Shown in pieces: positions 39,013-52,800 of a DNA stretch of 64,000 nt. A model generated the notes under the pieces. That model searched no databases, was not told where the DNA came from, and saw only the letters and a program-made list of their open reading frames with translations. Each line of letters starts with the position of its first letter. Position 1 is the stretch's first letter. The DNA comes from Monarcha castaneiventris obscurior (taxonomy: Eukaryota > Chordata > Aves > Passeriformes > Monarchidae), in the NCBI GenBank assembly GCA_026261815.1, contig JAMPIT010000510.1, forward strand, positions 17,146,001-17,210,000, given 5' to 3'. The translations under genes were made by a program, and so were the position numbers.

Positions 39013-41522
39013 CTACACACGAAAGGAAGAATAAAGCACATAGAAACCTTTTGACACGACTTTTCTAGGTTTAAAAGTTCATTACTGGATTATTACATAT
39101 TTTTAAAAAGTAACTTTTTACTCTCTGTTCTATTAATATATTAAGATTTTGTCCTCTGAGCTACAAAATATGTATTTGTTAATTCTTCTGTAATGTAAAA
39201 GTAACTATAAATATAGAATTGCTAACTTCACCACAACTTCTGCAGCCACACATATTCATTAAATAACTCATTTAAAATTGTATGAGACAACCTTTTTTCT
39301 TTTACATTTGAGCAGAGATCTTAGCACAGAAAATAAAGTTAATTAGATTAAACATTGCTATGAGTTTCTTACATATGGAAACCTGTATGTGACAGAATCT
39401 TGGACCTTTTCATGGATTTATCTAAAATTTTTAGCTGTAGAACTGTAGGCTACAGTAAATATGTCACAATTATTCCTGTTAATTCTATTCTGAGCAGTCC
39501 TGAAGATGTTCAAATGTGCATAAGGGGCTACAAATTTAGTGTTATCTGCTCTCATGCACAGCTAACGTTGCTTTGGCTCTTTTGAACAGCTTCCCTGGTA
39601 TATAAATCAAATTATCACTACTGAAAACACGATTTTTGTCACAAACTGCCATGTTGCACAAGAAGACCCTCTATAATAGGACATACAGATTTCTGGAGAA
39701 TAAAGTCCATTTTCTACCACTGAAATAGACAGCTGGAGGAGGTAAAATAGCTAGCTCTGCCATTTTCAGAAAGACACTGATCTGAGAACTTCTTCCCTTC
39801 TTTCTGTCTCTTCTTTCAAAACCCAAACAGTTTGGGACAGGTCTTTACTTGTATTAACTTAGATTCATTCAATTGTATTATGAGATATCTATTTAAATGG
39901 TTCCTGCTGTTTATTGACTCCAAAGGTCTGCATACATTCTACAACAATTGGTCTGTGCATACATTTCTGTAGATAAACCTATCCTTTAAACTACAGTTAA
40001 TCTTTATTAAAATAATATTATGTCAATAGTAGGAAATTGATAGCCTGTCCTGGACTAGCCTCCTGCAAAATAAACAACATTGCCAAGCAGGATGTAAAAG
40101 TTAAGAAAATCATTACAATGAGGTTTGATTCTCTAAACAGTTTCATTTTCCTCTCTTTCTATTATAATATACTTAGAAAGTACGCTTGTTTTTGTGATTT
40201 AGACCAGAGGTTTACAAATGGTGAGAAATTTGTGGTTGGTTCATGCCTTGAATTCTGAATGTTTGCAACATGACTTATGATTTACAAGAGTATGGAAGAA
40301 AAACTAAAAACTCACTGTCACATGCATCACAAAGACCAACATAACTTCAGCTAAACTAAAGGATTTCAAATGACAGTTTTTAAGGAAACCCTTGAACTCC
40401 AGCATACTGCAATATTAATGAGACTAGCTCCTTCACAGCAAAGTACAGGTAGGAATTTTGGCTTCTCTTGACTTGACAATCTGGATGAGAAAGAACTAAA
40501 TAAGCTTCCTCAAACAGAGGAGACACGAATGATGATGGGTATAGAGTACTTGGACAGAATCCCTGAAAAGTTGAGGGCAAATAATTAGGAATTAGCCAGT
40601 CAATGTTAGTCAGAGGTGTATTCAAATAACAAAGGACAGCTTCTGCACCTCCGAATCATTCCTGACATTGGAATCTTCCACTGAGGACATTGCCACAAAA
40701 TACTTTAAAAAATTATTTATTTGATTTTTTTCCCCTCTAGGTTTTTCACTTTTGTTTTAAAGAAATGGGAAAAACATTTTTTTTTATATGTAGTGTAGTT
40801 GCCCCTGATGGAGTATTATAAATGCTTCCAGATGTTGCAGCATAAGGGCTATCACTGCAGGAGCTACCCAAGAAAATTTAACCTGTTTGTTCCCTCCTGT
40901 ACCTCATGGCCCCACCACCTATTTAGCGATGCCTGTAACAGCCTTAGCATCTTCATGTCCAGGTGACATGAACAGTCCTATTGGCAATACGGAGAGGTGA
41001 GCAGAAGGGATGGAAGGGAATTTTAGGATGGCCTGTTGGATGGGCTTTTGTAAGGGAATGAGGAAACTTCTCTTCAAAATAGTCCAGAGTCCAGCTGCTT
41101 AGGCTGGCTTAGGATCCCAGATAATCCAACAGGGGGGAGGCTTATTACAAGATCCTGAAATCTCTCTCAAGCAGCACATAGGGATGTATGCTCTCTAGCA
41201 TGCCAGTATGTATTCCTGACACCTGGGACATATTAATATTGGCTGTGTTGAGAGCAACAGCAGTCTCCTGAAAAGCATTATATCAAAGACTGATCCTGAA
41301 GTAACCACAAATCGATTGGCTGCCATGGTGATGTGCTGCTGTTAAGGAGAGTGTTTTTAGGAATGGCACCAGAGAAAACAGAAGCTGTGATTATCTGACA
41401 CAAACCAGAAGAAACAGTAAATTTTGGTGCACAGGCAGGTGAATGAGATAAGTTGCACTCAGAATTAAAGCTGCATTGTTAAGGTCTTCAGATTTGAATG
41501 AAAAGTGCCTGTGGGAACCTAC
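39013..41522 (-). other. NBEA intron (2510 nt)
   Basis: Phase 1 intron. A somewhat GC-richer stretch at about 40850-41420 has no recognised repeat or coding signature. Confidence 0.9.
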
Positions 41523-41715
41523 CTACTGTGTTGTGCCACCGATTGACTGCAAACAGCCTGCTGCAAGTGACAGTCACCACTGCAGGGATGGTCAGGTGGG
41601 GCAGCGTGTTGGCTGCCACATGTGTGACAGGGGAATTCGATGGGAACTTCAGCACCATGATGACATCCTGCTGCATCTGATCTTTAAACATGAGGGGGCT
41701 CTGTGGAAGGAAACA
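41523..41715 (-). CDS. NBEA: Neurobeachin exon opening the WD40 propeller
   Basis: This 193-nt exon enters in phase 0 and leaves in phase 1 at donor GTAGGT. It encodes CFLPQSPLMFKDQMQQDV, then IMVLKFPSNSPVTHVAAN, TLPHLTIPAVVTVTCSRLFA and VNRWHNTV. The segment MVLKFPSNSPVTHVAAN starts the propeller after the BEACH domain. Two acceptors are possible: ACTCAACAG at 41716 gives the CFLPQ start used here, and TTCCACAG 15 nt further in would start at 41700 with SPLMF. Both keep the frame. The LRBA paralogue, as I remember it, lacks a CFLPQ equivalent. Confidence 0.96.
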
Positions 41716-43306
<1,591 letters not shown>

Positions 43307-43597
43307 TCAAGGAGAGAGGTCAACACACTGTGTGACAATGCAGGCATATCCCAAGTCAGCCATGAAAAAAGTCCAGAAAATTCACCCGGTGCTCTCCTCC
43401 CAGGCTGCAGACTCATCCAAGTGTTAGTATTTTGTAGACAAGCTTTGCTTCCCCTTTCAAGCATGCTTCAGTTAACCAACTAACCATTCTCATCTCCAGT
43501 AACTGGCGTTATATGTGAAAATGTTAACCTGTGAGGACATGCAGTTCAGGTCTTGAGAAAGCTTTTGGGTTTTTTGCACTAAAAAGAACATATATAC

Positions 43598-43660
43598 CTT
43601 AACAAAGTCCTTTGTAAGGAGGAAAGTATGAGGATCTCTAATAAAATAAGCCTCTGCAAT
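43598..43660 (-). CDS. NBEA: Candidate 63-nt cassette exon of NBEA
   Basis: This is an uncertain exon 330 nt upstream of the BEACH-end exon. Read on the minus strand it has a strong pyrimidine tract (T and C over about 20 nt) ending TTTAAG, then 21 open codons, then donor AAG|GTATAT. Both ends are phase 0, so insertion between the preceding exon and the exon at 43267 keeps the frame. The peptide begins IAEAYFIRDPHTF and ends LLTKDFVK. An alternative acceptor TTGCAG, 7 nt further in, gives 56 nt and a frameshift. I cannot recall this peptide in canonical NBEA, so it is either an alternative exon or a chance ORF with good splice-like ends. Confidence 0.45.
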
Positions 43661-46600
43661 CTTAAATGGGGGAAAAAAAAGAAAACTGAGAAATAAAATT
43701 TATGTATGAAATATCATAAAAACAAAATAAGTACTATTTAAATATTAGTAGATGAAAACAAAAAAAATGACAGAAAAAAAATCTTGTCAGGCACATTAAG
43801 ACTAATGTAGAAACCTTTCCAATTTGCATACATTCATTGAATATTTATTTCATCCTTAATTTTATTGCATTTTTTCATGGGCTTTCAGGCTTCCCGGGTT
43901 AGAAATGAAAACTTAGCAATTTAAATGCGTTCTTCAAAACAATTCTAATTTCAGAATAAATCTTGACTAATTCTGTAGGTAGTAGAATACAGCACATATA
44001 CTGAAATGCTTCTAATCAAACAGTTCATTCAAACAAAAATACATCTAAGATATATTCTCAAAAACTTTCGCAAAAGATTGTTACTTGTAGAAACAATTGT
44101 TAGAAAATATTCCTTATTTTTCAGACAGGTATTATTTTATTTGACCTTGTAAAATCGAGAATAAAGCATTCATAGAGAACTAAACTGTCAGATTTTGAAA
44201 TGCACAGTGCATTATGTACCTATGTACTGTACCCTGAACTACTGACCCTTAATATTTTTCTTGTGAGCTTTATGAATTTTTTATTGGCTACATAGAATTA
44301 ACATGAAAACCCACCAAAAACTATCTTGGTAAATTTTGTTACTTCTTTCAGACATAAAACCGTAAGAAGCACAATAAATACTTCAGGATACAGAAGAATC
44401 CTTTTAATGTACATAGTCTGTCATTCCTACAAGCCAGTCTGTGCTTTCCCCCACTTCACAGCATAGATATAAGAACAGATGTCTGAGAGAGATTTCCTAG
44501 CAGGTCACTGATGTCCACCACTCTTAATGCCCTAGACTGACAGGTATATAATGGAATACCACAAACAAACATTTGCTGGAAAAGAAATGTAATGCAAAGT
44601 CCAGTCAAGCAGCTGAAGGACTTTCAATGGATTGTAGCCCCAGCACATTTGATGCCATAATTATCCTGGTACAGGTGATTTCTTGTTTGTTGAGTAATTC
44701 AGAGTGAACTCCAGCCTCCAAGGCACAGACTGTTTCTTGGGAACTGGTGAGCATCTCAGGTTTTATTAACATCATTTAATGATGAATTAATTTATAATCA
44801 CAGATGAATTTTATACAAAACCAGCACATTTCTGTGGGCATATGTGTATATATGTGAATATGTCCACACAGCAGCTATCTATGTGCACCATACAAACAGT
44901 ATCTCTTTACACACTGTGTAAATACCTTCACTCATGCAGACATTTTTTATACAGGAATACAAAATTCACTTCAAGTCATATAAAGATAGCATTTTCTATT
45001 ACATTCAGTACTTCAGAACTGATTTGCCAGGTGAGAAAAAGGGAAAGGAATTATATTTGTTTGTGAATTTCATTTTCGAAATTAAAAATACTAATATTAA
45101 CAATATCAGTATTTATCAGATATATACTTTCACACATATCTGTCAATAATATTTTCAGAAAGTAATTTCCATTTTTTCTTTTTTTTTTCCCCAAATAATT
45201 ATCAAGGTTAATTTAATTCTAATTTTTGAAAGAATTCTCTGTTGAAATAAGAGTGTGAATTGTATTTGGCAGCAATAATGAAAAAAACCCCAGTTCTTCC
45301 TCTCCTACCCTTTATAGTGATCCCTGAAATGATACTCTCACAGGAGCATAGAAATGAATTATTAATTTTTTTTCAATGCAGTCCAGTTCTAATTTACACA
45401 TTTACTTTCATGTTGTCCAGTCTTGGCAAATTCTGATTGTTTGGCTGTAAATTCTGCACAAATAAATCTTGCTGGCTTTCCCTCTCAGTTCAAGTAGATT
45501 TATGGAGGCAATAGAGGAGGAGAAAGAGAATACAATAACAAACTCATATGAATTTTTCAGATTATGAGGAATGGACACTTAAAATATAATGGTCTAAAGC
45601 AGCTGTTATTTTACAGCTGAAGATGTGTTGGTAAATGCTCACATACTCTATGCTCCCATAATTTAAAAACATTTAAGTTAATGTCAAGTCCTTTTGTAAG
45701 CAGAACAAATGCCAGAACCAAGACCTTGATACTCAGGGAATATTGAATATTTTTGCTGGCTTGCATTTACAAGACAACTGCCTGTCCCCCACCCCACTAC
45801 AATAATGTTATCCTTTTCAGTCAAAATACCATTTGTAAAACTGGCACCTCTGAAAAGTATTAAATCAAATGAACGATGTTTATTAAAAAATACCCATAAC
45901 ATTCAGCTACTGCCCTGAGACTACAGTCTGCACAACACCACTGCTGTGCACAGCTACCACTGTAGCTGTACTGCTCTCTGGAGCTCACGATACTCACAAA
46001 GGACAGAAAAACCTTGTCAAAACTTAACACAGAAGATAAACAGAAGCACAGAGAGATAAAGTGATTGGCCCAAGGGCATTCCTAATGCTGCCTCCTATCA
46101 GATAACTTGACACAAAATGAAAAGCAGGTACAAAACAGATCTGTGAATAATAATGTAATACATTGATTTGTTTACAAGAGAACTCTGGCGGTATCTAAAA
46201 TTAATCTGAAAACTAGGAAGCGTGCACCATGGTTTTTCTTGAGCTGTAAATCATCAAACTTTAGATTAATTTAATGGTCTTAAACATTTCATTCTAATTA
46301 ATCAATTCCCTTTCTCCTATCATATCTTGAGTATTGTGTGCAAAGTGCTACACCACTCCCTGAGACACACATTCTATTCAATTTAATACAAATTTTAATA
46401 AAATCAAGTTTATTCTCATTTCACCTTCAAATGGCCTTCATGCAGAAACAATATAAGCTTGGAATTCAGTGGCTGCCAGATTTAAAGCTTTCAGAACAGC
46501 AAAATGGCAATTATATTAGTTTTCTCTTCCTCAATAAGGTATTGCAGAAAAGCTATTTAGTGAGCTGATTTGAGATTCCCTACTGTTTTTAATACACATA

Positions 46601-47259
46601 AAATGAGATTTGTACTCCAGACACTTCAGGGAGTATCTGTTAGGATATGATCATGTATTCAGAAAAATAAAATGCCTCTTAGCATATTATTTGATAATAA
46701 TAGGTCAGAATGAGAAAAAAAAAAAAAACGTAAACTTGCTGGCAATTCCAAGTTTAAAATTAGTTGGTCTCACACAAGCTAATTTATGCACTCAAACAAC
46801 ACACAACTTCATAGGACTTAATAATGCTCATTTAACAATAATATAAAGAAATATCTATTATACATTTGCATACATTTTGGTCAAGAAATCAATATATCAA
46901 ATAATTGAATCTTATGAATAATACAATGATCAATATCCTCAGTGTATTTTGCTCAAAGAAAATAAATTATTGGTTTCCAATTTTTATGCTTAAAGGTAAA
47001 CTGTACACTCACAAGGACATTGGGATGCTGCCCTGCACCCTGGAGGATGAGGCATCAGCATCCATTTCCCATGGAATTTGCCTTGCTCATTATGCAGTCT
47101 ACTGAAGTATCTGGGTTTTATTTCTTAATTCTGCTGGAAATAAATCAAAGTATGCTACTAAATAATTCAAACACTCTGTTTCTTTAGGTGTAAGAATTAC
47201 TTTTAGTGGTCAAAGGCAATGCCTCCACCAGCAAGAAGTGAAACAACAGAAACAGAGCT

Positions 47260-47492
47260 GGAGAGGAGAGGAGAGGAGAGGAGAGGAGAGGAGAGGAGAG
47301 GAGAGGAGAGGAGAGGAGAGGAGAGGAGAGGAGAGGAGAGGAGAGGAGAGGAGAGGAGAGGAGAGGAGAGAAGAGAAGAGAAGAGAAGAGAAGAGAAGAG
47401 AAGAGAAGAGAAGAGAAGAGAAGAGAAGAGAAGAGAAGAGAAGAGAAGAGAAGAGAAGAGAAGAGAAGAGAAGAGAAGAGGAGAAGAGAGAA
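47260..47492 (+). repeat. Bipartite purine pentanucleotide repeat
   Basis: There are 233 consecutive purines on the plus strand. Positions 47261-47370 are 22 units of GAGAG and 47371-47480 are 22 units of AAGAG, followed by a 12-nt purine tail. The overlapping ORFs (Arg/Glu/Lys-rich on plus, Ser/Leu/Phe-rich on minus) are translation artefacts of the repeat. Confidence 0.97.
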
Positions 47493-47506
47493 TATCCTTT
47501 TCTCTT

Positions 47507-47770
47507 AAAATGGACCTACAGTGATCACCTAGACCAACACCTGACTCCTGACCCAAAGCTAAAACATGGCGTTAACAGCATTGTCCAAAAGCCTCTTAAA
47601 CACTGACAGGCTTGGGGCATCAACCAGGTCTCTAGGAAGCCTGTTCCAGTGGTTGACTAATCTCTCAGTAAAGAAATGCTTCCTATTGTCCAGTGTCTAC
47701 TTCCTCACGTACAGCTTTGAACTATTCACGTGTCCTATCACTGTATACCACGGAGAAGAAGCCATGTTCC
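47507..47770 (-). mobile_element. CR1-type LINE, 3' end
   Basis: Antisense CR1 on the plus strand: CACTGACAGGCTTGGGGC, AAGCCTGTTCCAGTGGTTGA, CTCAGTAAAGAAATGCTTCC and CGTGTCCTATCACTG are CR1 3'-region landmarks. The element's 3' end faces the purine repeat at 47260-47492. The 5' limit is uncertain, since sequence to about 47990 is GC-richer but not clearly CR1. Confidence 0.85.
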
Positions 47771-48929
47771 TCTTGAGGAAGCTCTGCTGAATACATGTCC
47801 ACAGCAGGGTTTTCCCACCAGGCTGGCTCCACCAAGGGCTGCAGACCCCAACAGTGACCGAGCTCTGCCAGCTGCACCCCTGGAACGCTCAGCTTCTGTG
47901 GCTTGGGAGCCAGTCCTCACACTCCAAAGCTGCACTGCAGCTTGCATGAAAGAGTGGCAAATAGGAGTGGTTGGCATATTCATTTCAGAAGCACAGTCCT
48001 AATCTAAATGCAAATGCTAGAAGTGACTCATCTGAAACATCACAGAAATTAAGGTTTTGTTTGCTTGCTGACATACCTTTGCAAAAAGGGTAAGCCATGA
48101 AGCAGTTTATTTTTAACATACTTTTTCTCTAAAAATGTTCTGTAGAAATGCAGATAAAATCAACAAGGAAGGTATTAACAGCCCGTTTCATTTGCAAAAT
48201 GCCCTTTGCTGAGATAGATGCCTGGTGATTACCTACACAAGAAACATAAAAGCATGAGCACTTTTACTATAAATTATGAAGGGAAGAAAGAAACTCCTAA
48301 AAAACCGACTGCGCTGCAGATAGACAATATTTTTATTCTTATGTGAAGTACTCTTCTTTTATTAATCTTCACTGATTACCACAATGATCAGTAAACTTTC
48401 TAAAATTTTTATCTTTCTCTATGTTTTTGTTACTTTCTTTAAAAACATATTCAGGCTTCTTACTACTAATTCCCATAATCCCAGTGTGTTTTATTCTTTG
48501 TTACCACATTGAGGCTTTTCTATAATCCTTTTTCCCCTGTGCATGGGGACTGAGTCCAATGAAGAGTGAAAATCTCTAGGCACTTGAGAAATACTCACAA
48601 CAATAGTCATCCAGCACTGCCTTTCCTGGAAGTTTATTTCATTTTTGCATACAAATAAACATAGGAATCTTTTATGTGCTCTCCCTCCTGTGCAGCCAGC
48701 ACACTCAACAGCCCCCAAGCACTGTCTTCTTCAGAGAAAGTATGATTGACAGCCCTTTGATGGGTAGCATAGGCAGCTTGAAGTGGTTTTGTTTTGTGCA
48801 AATGGTGTGAGATATTGCTTTTTTCTTTGCATCTACAGATGTTTAGCAGCACCAATATCTTCAGGATTTTTGATAAATTGATTAAGAGTATTGAATTCTA
48901 TTTTATTACTGTGTGTTTGGAGGAAAGAA

Positions 48930-49260
48930 GTGCTGTAGTTTAAACACAAGCAATGACTCAACTACTCTGGAGGCTTCAATACAGTCAGTTATTTAATCAG
49001 GATACTCAAGGGACTGAAAGATGGGCACTGAAATGGATTTTCTCCACAGGTCACTACTTTATTAATTTAACAATGGAGAAGGGGCATCCTTAAGCTTGTT
49101 CCCCTCACAGGAGGTATCTCATTGGATCCCGTGTGCAATTAAATGGCTCCCCAGCAGAACACCAACAACTCAAAGCTGACCTTCAGCTTCCCCCCAGAGC
49201 TGTCCACCCCTGAACTTCTTCCTCATTCCCCTGTGAAAAGAGAGAGTGCTATGAAAAGAA
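48930..49260. other. GC-richer intronic block of unknown origin
   Basis: Denser in C/G than its flanks, with AATAAAG on the minus strand near 49060. It could be an old LTR or other repeat, but no boundaries or duplication were found. Confidence 0.2.
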
Positions 49261-50229
49261 TGAGAATGTGAAAGGTAAGATCGCCCATGCTCTTTCCAGG
49301 CATGAGTCACATCGGTGATCTTTGTCTCAGGGGGTGCTGCCTATTTCCTCTCACATTTACCTCATGAAGCTACTAATTGTGACACCTAGTTCTCCCCTCT
49401 CTCACCTTTATAGCTCTCCCATCCTTGCCCCTGATACTCCAATATGCCTCTCATGAAAAAAAATATTTTAAACATTCTGCCAGCTTAAGCAAGCATTTGG
49501 TTAATGGGCTGCAAGTGGGAAATGAATTCAATACATCTCACAAACAAAAACAGAGCAGATGAAGCAAAAATGCTGTAAAGATGAACATCCTGCAGGCAGG
49601 ACAGGTTTAGCTGAAAGTGTTCCTTTTATGAGAATTCTTTTATGAATTCTCTCACTAGTAAAGTTCCCATGTGCCTGAGCACAAATGCTTCAATTTCCCT
49701 GAAAATCGTGAAGAACTTCCTTAGGCTGAAAAGGGCTGATATCAAGGAATTAAGCACTCCCCTCCCTTCCTAAGTATACCAGAAAGAAAAGAAAAACAAA
49801 CCTATAATTTTTCTCATTCATGTCCCTTCCAACTCTTCCTGGAACAAAGGAGTTTAGCACTGATATAACAAAATTCTCCTGTTAAATTGCACTAAAACCT
49901 AAAAAATTCTGTTCTACTCTTAACCAAAAGCTTTGACTCCAAATTCCTCTGACAAGGTCTTTGTTGTTATAGGGACTTCTCAGGCCACAATGCTCATTTC
50001 ATCCCATTCTTTTTACAACTCTGATAATTTTTAAAAATGTAGGTCTTGCTCCCAGTCCATGACAATTCCACTGCCTTTTCTTCCATGCTGTTTGCCTGCA
50101 TACAAAGGCAAACAGGGAGCATCCCTTTGCTTATAGAGTCCATGCTGTGCAAAACTCTAACATCCTGGAACTGAAAAAAATAATATATTTATTTATAATT
50201 TTGTTTACAAATACATTCAAAATTATGTC

Positions 50230-50257
50230 TTTTTTTTTTTTTTTTTTTTTTTTTTTT
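50230..50257. repeat. Poly(T) run, 28 nt
   Basis: 28 consecutive T on the plus strand, just beyond the 3' side of the minus-strand CR1 at 50289. Confidence 0.95.
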
Positions 50258-50288
50258 GTATAATCTAGCCTAGACTTGAGTATTTCAG

Positions 50289-50610
50289 CTGGAATGGACC
50301 TACAACAATTATCTAGTCCAACTGCCTGACCACTTCAGGGCTGACCAAAACATAAAGAAAGTTGTTAAGGGCATCATACAAATGCCTCTTAAACACTGAG
50401 AGGCTTCAGGCATTGGCCACCTCTGTAGAAAGTCTGTTCCAGTGGTTGACCACACACTCAGTAAAGAAAAGCTTCCTAATGCTAAGTATAAACTTCCCCT
50501 GGCAGAGCTTTGAACCATTTTCATGGGGCCCTGAATATCAGAGGGAAGAGCTCAGCATCTCCCTCTCCACTCCTCACGTAGCTTTAGAAAGTAATGAGGT
50601 CACCCATCAC
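50289..50610 (-). mobile_element. CR1-type LINE, 3' end
   Basis: Second antisense CR1, apparently the same subfamily as the copy at 47.5 kb: AAACACTGAGAGGCTTCAGG, GTCTGTTCCAGTGGTTGACC, CTCAGTAAAGAAAAGCTTCC and CAGAGCTTTGAACCATTTTC. It is 5'-truncated with no coding capacity. Its 3' side is followed by about 30 nt of unique sequence and then a 28-nt poly(T) run on the plus strand. Confidence 0.87.
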
Positions 50611-51239
50611 ACAAAGAACATTTTATTATTCTCATTTCATTCCATTATTGTCTTCAGTTAAACTATTGTATTTCTTATGTTCATGTTTGTAATTTTTTCT
50701 TTCCCATACAGATTGGTAACATTTACTGAAACTCTCCTGTTCATTGATGTCATACCAAATGAAATCATTGCTCTGTCATCATTCTTCCAAATCTGTATTA
50801 AGTTTGTAAAATAAAATGTTTCTTTCTTTGATCATTAAGTTACTGAGTACAAAGATTAGAAAATATTTTACTGCTAAATTACTTTTGTAAGAGATATAAT
50901 AGCATGATGCAATAATTTATCAAATATGTAACTTAATGACATAAATAATAAAGGTTTTGAAACCTTTATTAGGCAATAAGGATTTTTTATTTTTAGATGG
51001 CTGAAAATTGCCCTTAAACCGTTTTCTGATTGGTACCTAATGAGCAACCTCAGAAACAAGGATTCTTCTCAATTTGAAAAACAATTTCATCTTTTCCAAA
51101 CACATTCACTCTTTTTTTTTTAAAATGGTAATTTTTGCTGTTGTTTTTGGATTATAAATATTTAAGGTGACTGTCTGAAATAATTTCTTATCACCTAAAT
51201 AAGGAAACACTTTCATATCCTCTTCATTTTTCAGACACC

Positions 51240-51345
51240 AACCCTGATGGTCAGATTCAAAAGGCTAAATGGGCAAAAGCTCTGTGTGATTTGTTGGGTG
51301 AGAGGCCAGCCTAGATGATCTTTCCCATCTGGTGTTTAGGTCTAT
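51240..51345 (+). mobile_element. Possible degenerate CR1 tail
   Basis: CAGCCTAGATGATCTTTCCC followed by a CATCTGGTGTTTAGG segment resembles the terminal part of some CR1 copies, but the match is short and diverged. Confidence 0.3.
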
Positions 51346-52501
51346 GGAACAAACTTCTCTCTGACATCTTGATTCTTCAATGCAAATTACTAAAATGTAC
51401 ACCTGCAACATGGAATTTCCTTTTTGATACTACTCCTTTGCATTACTCCTTTATATGATGGTAATGAAAGCATTACAACATACAAAATTGAAGATGTGTC
51501 CTAATTTGTTTTTCCAAAGCAAACCAGACCAAAAAAGCTCAATTTCCTCAATGTGACTCCTATTGTATAACCCCTGTTACAAAGAAAAAGTCCTCACTCT
51601 TAGGCCTTAGTAAGATCTGACTGAACATCATGTTCTAGTCTGGCCAAAATGTAGCTTCTTGAGTTTGTGTTGCTGATTTAAAGTTTCAGGAAATTCAAGC
51701 TCTTGTTATTACTAAAACTCCTTCAGAAGCTATTCTTGCCTGCATCTTTCTGTCTTCTTTTTTAAAAAAAATCTACTGTTACATTCTTAGCTTTTACATA
51801 TCTCTTGGCATTCCTACTCAGGAATTTTTGCTTTTAAGCCAAGTGTTTCCATTATGTCATCCTTCAACTGATTTATTCTTCTCTTTTGCATATGAAATAC
51901 AAGCCAGGATGATGAAATCTTAATTTATGTTTTTAGATCTTTCAGATGATTGTTTGTTGGGTATTTTTTTTTTAACAGAGGAAACTTATGAAACATACAT
52001 TGCTTTTTGAAAAGGCTCCTAGGATTCTAAGTGCCCTACCTCCAGTAATGAATAGTTATTTCAAGGCTTTTCTAAAGCGCAGGTAAATTTCTACATTTTC
52101 TTGGGTATGAAATAAAAAGTGTTATGAATTTTTAAATACAGGTTCTCACTGAAACCACTGCAGATTTTCAAATTCTACAAAAGATAATGTAAAAGAAAAA
52201 AAAAAAAGAGAGCATTTTCATTATCATCCTTTACTTGGCAGTCACTAAAATTTACAGGCATTTAAAAAAACCAAAACACTGCTTCTGTCTGGGATGCTAC
52301 AATTGTTTCCACATGTGAAAGGCAGCCTGTGACAGCAAGAAAGACTGAAGCTCCAGCTGTGCCAGGCTAAAATTTGCCAGTAGTACTTTTCAATACACCA
52401 TCAACTGCATTTAGAAGTCTGCTAAATTTTACTAGTCAAAAGTAAGTAAAATAAAGTCTCAGTTTTTGTTTAGAAATGCCTAACTAGATTATACTATACA
52501 A

Positions 52502-52800
52502 TGTTGCAGTTTCGGACACGAACATGCAGACTTAGCAGGCTAGGCAGCAGGTTACATTACTGGGCAGAGCGAAAAGGGGCTCTGCCTTTCTTTATTATTC
52601 ACTTTTATACTTTTTTTAAGACAATCATACATTGGTGGATGAGGTTAACACCTCTAGCATTTTACAGGATAGGAATACAGTTTATCACCTTTCTCCGCCT
52701 TGAAGAAAGGTATGAACAACAATGTAAAAGTTTAGTAAACATTCTTAGCCGGTTAGGAAAACAAGAGCTATGTTTATAGAAAGTGCATGAAAACTTTTAC
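52502..52800 (-). mobile_element. Probable solo LTR of an endogenous retrovirus
   Basis: On the minus strand this block shows a U3-like stretch, then TATAAAA (52609-52603), an AATAAA (52596-52591) and a GC-richer tail ending in GCAACA at 52502. TACAA at 52497-52501 and again at 52801-52805 looks like a 5-bp target-site duplication. The inner (5') end reads GT rather than the canonical TG, so the boundary may be off or mutated. No internal retroviral genes are present. The family was not identified. Confidence 0.45.

Noticed and set aside
43598..43653. 56-nt version of the candidate exon using acceptor TTGCAG
   Set aside because: Would shift the frame into the next exon, whereas the 63-nt form keeps it.
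47203..47606. Arg/Glu/Lys-rich and Ser/Leu-rich ORFs of 100-122 codons
   Set aside because: They translate the pentanucleotide purine repeat in different frames.
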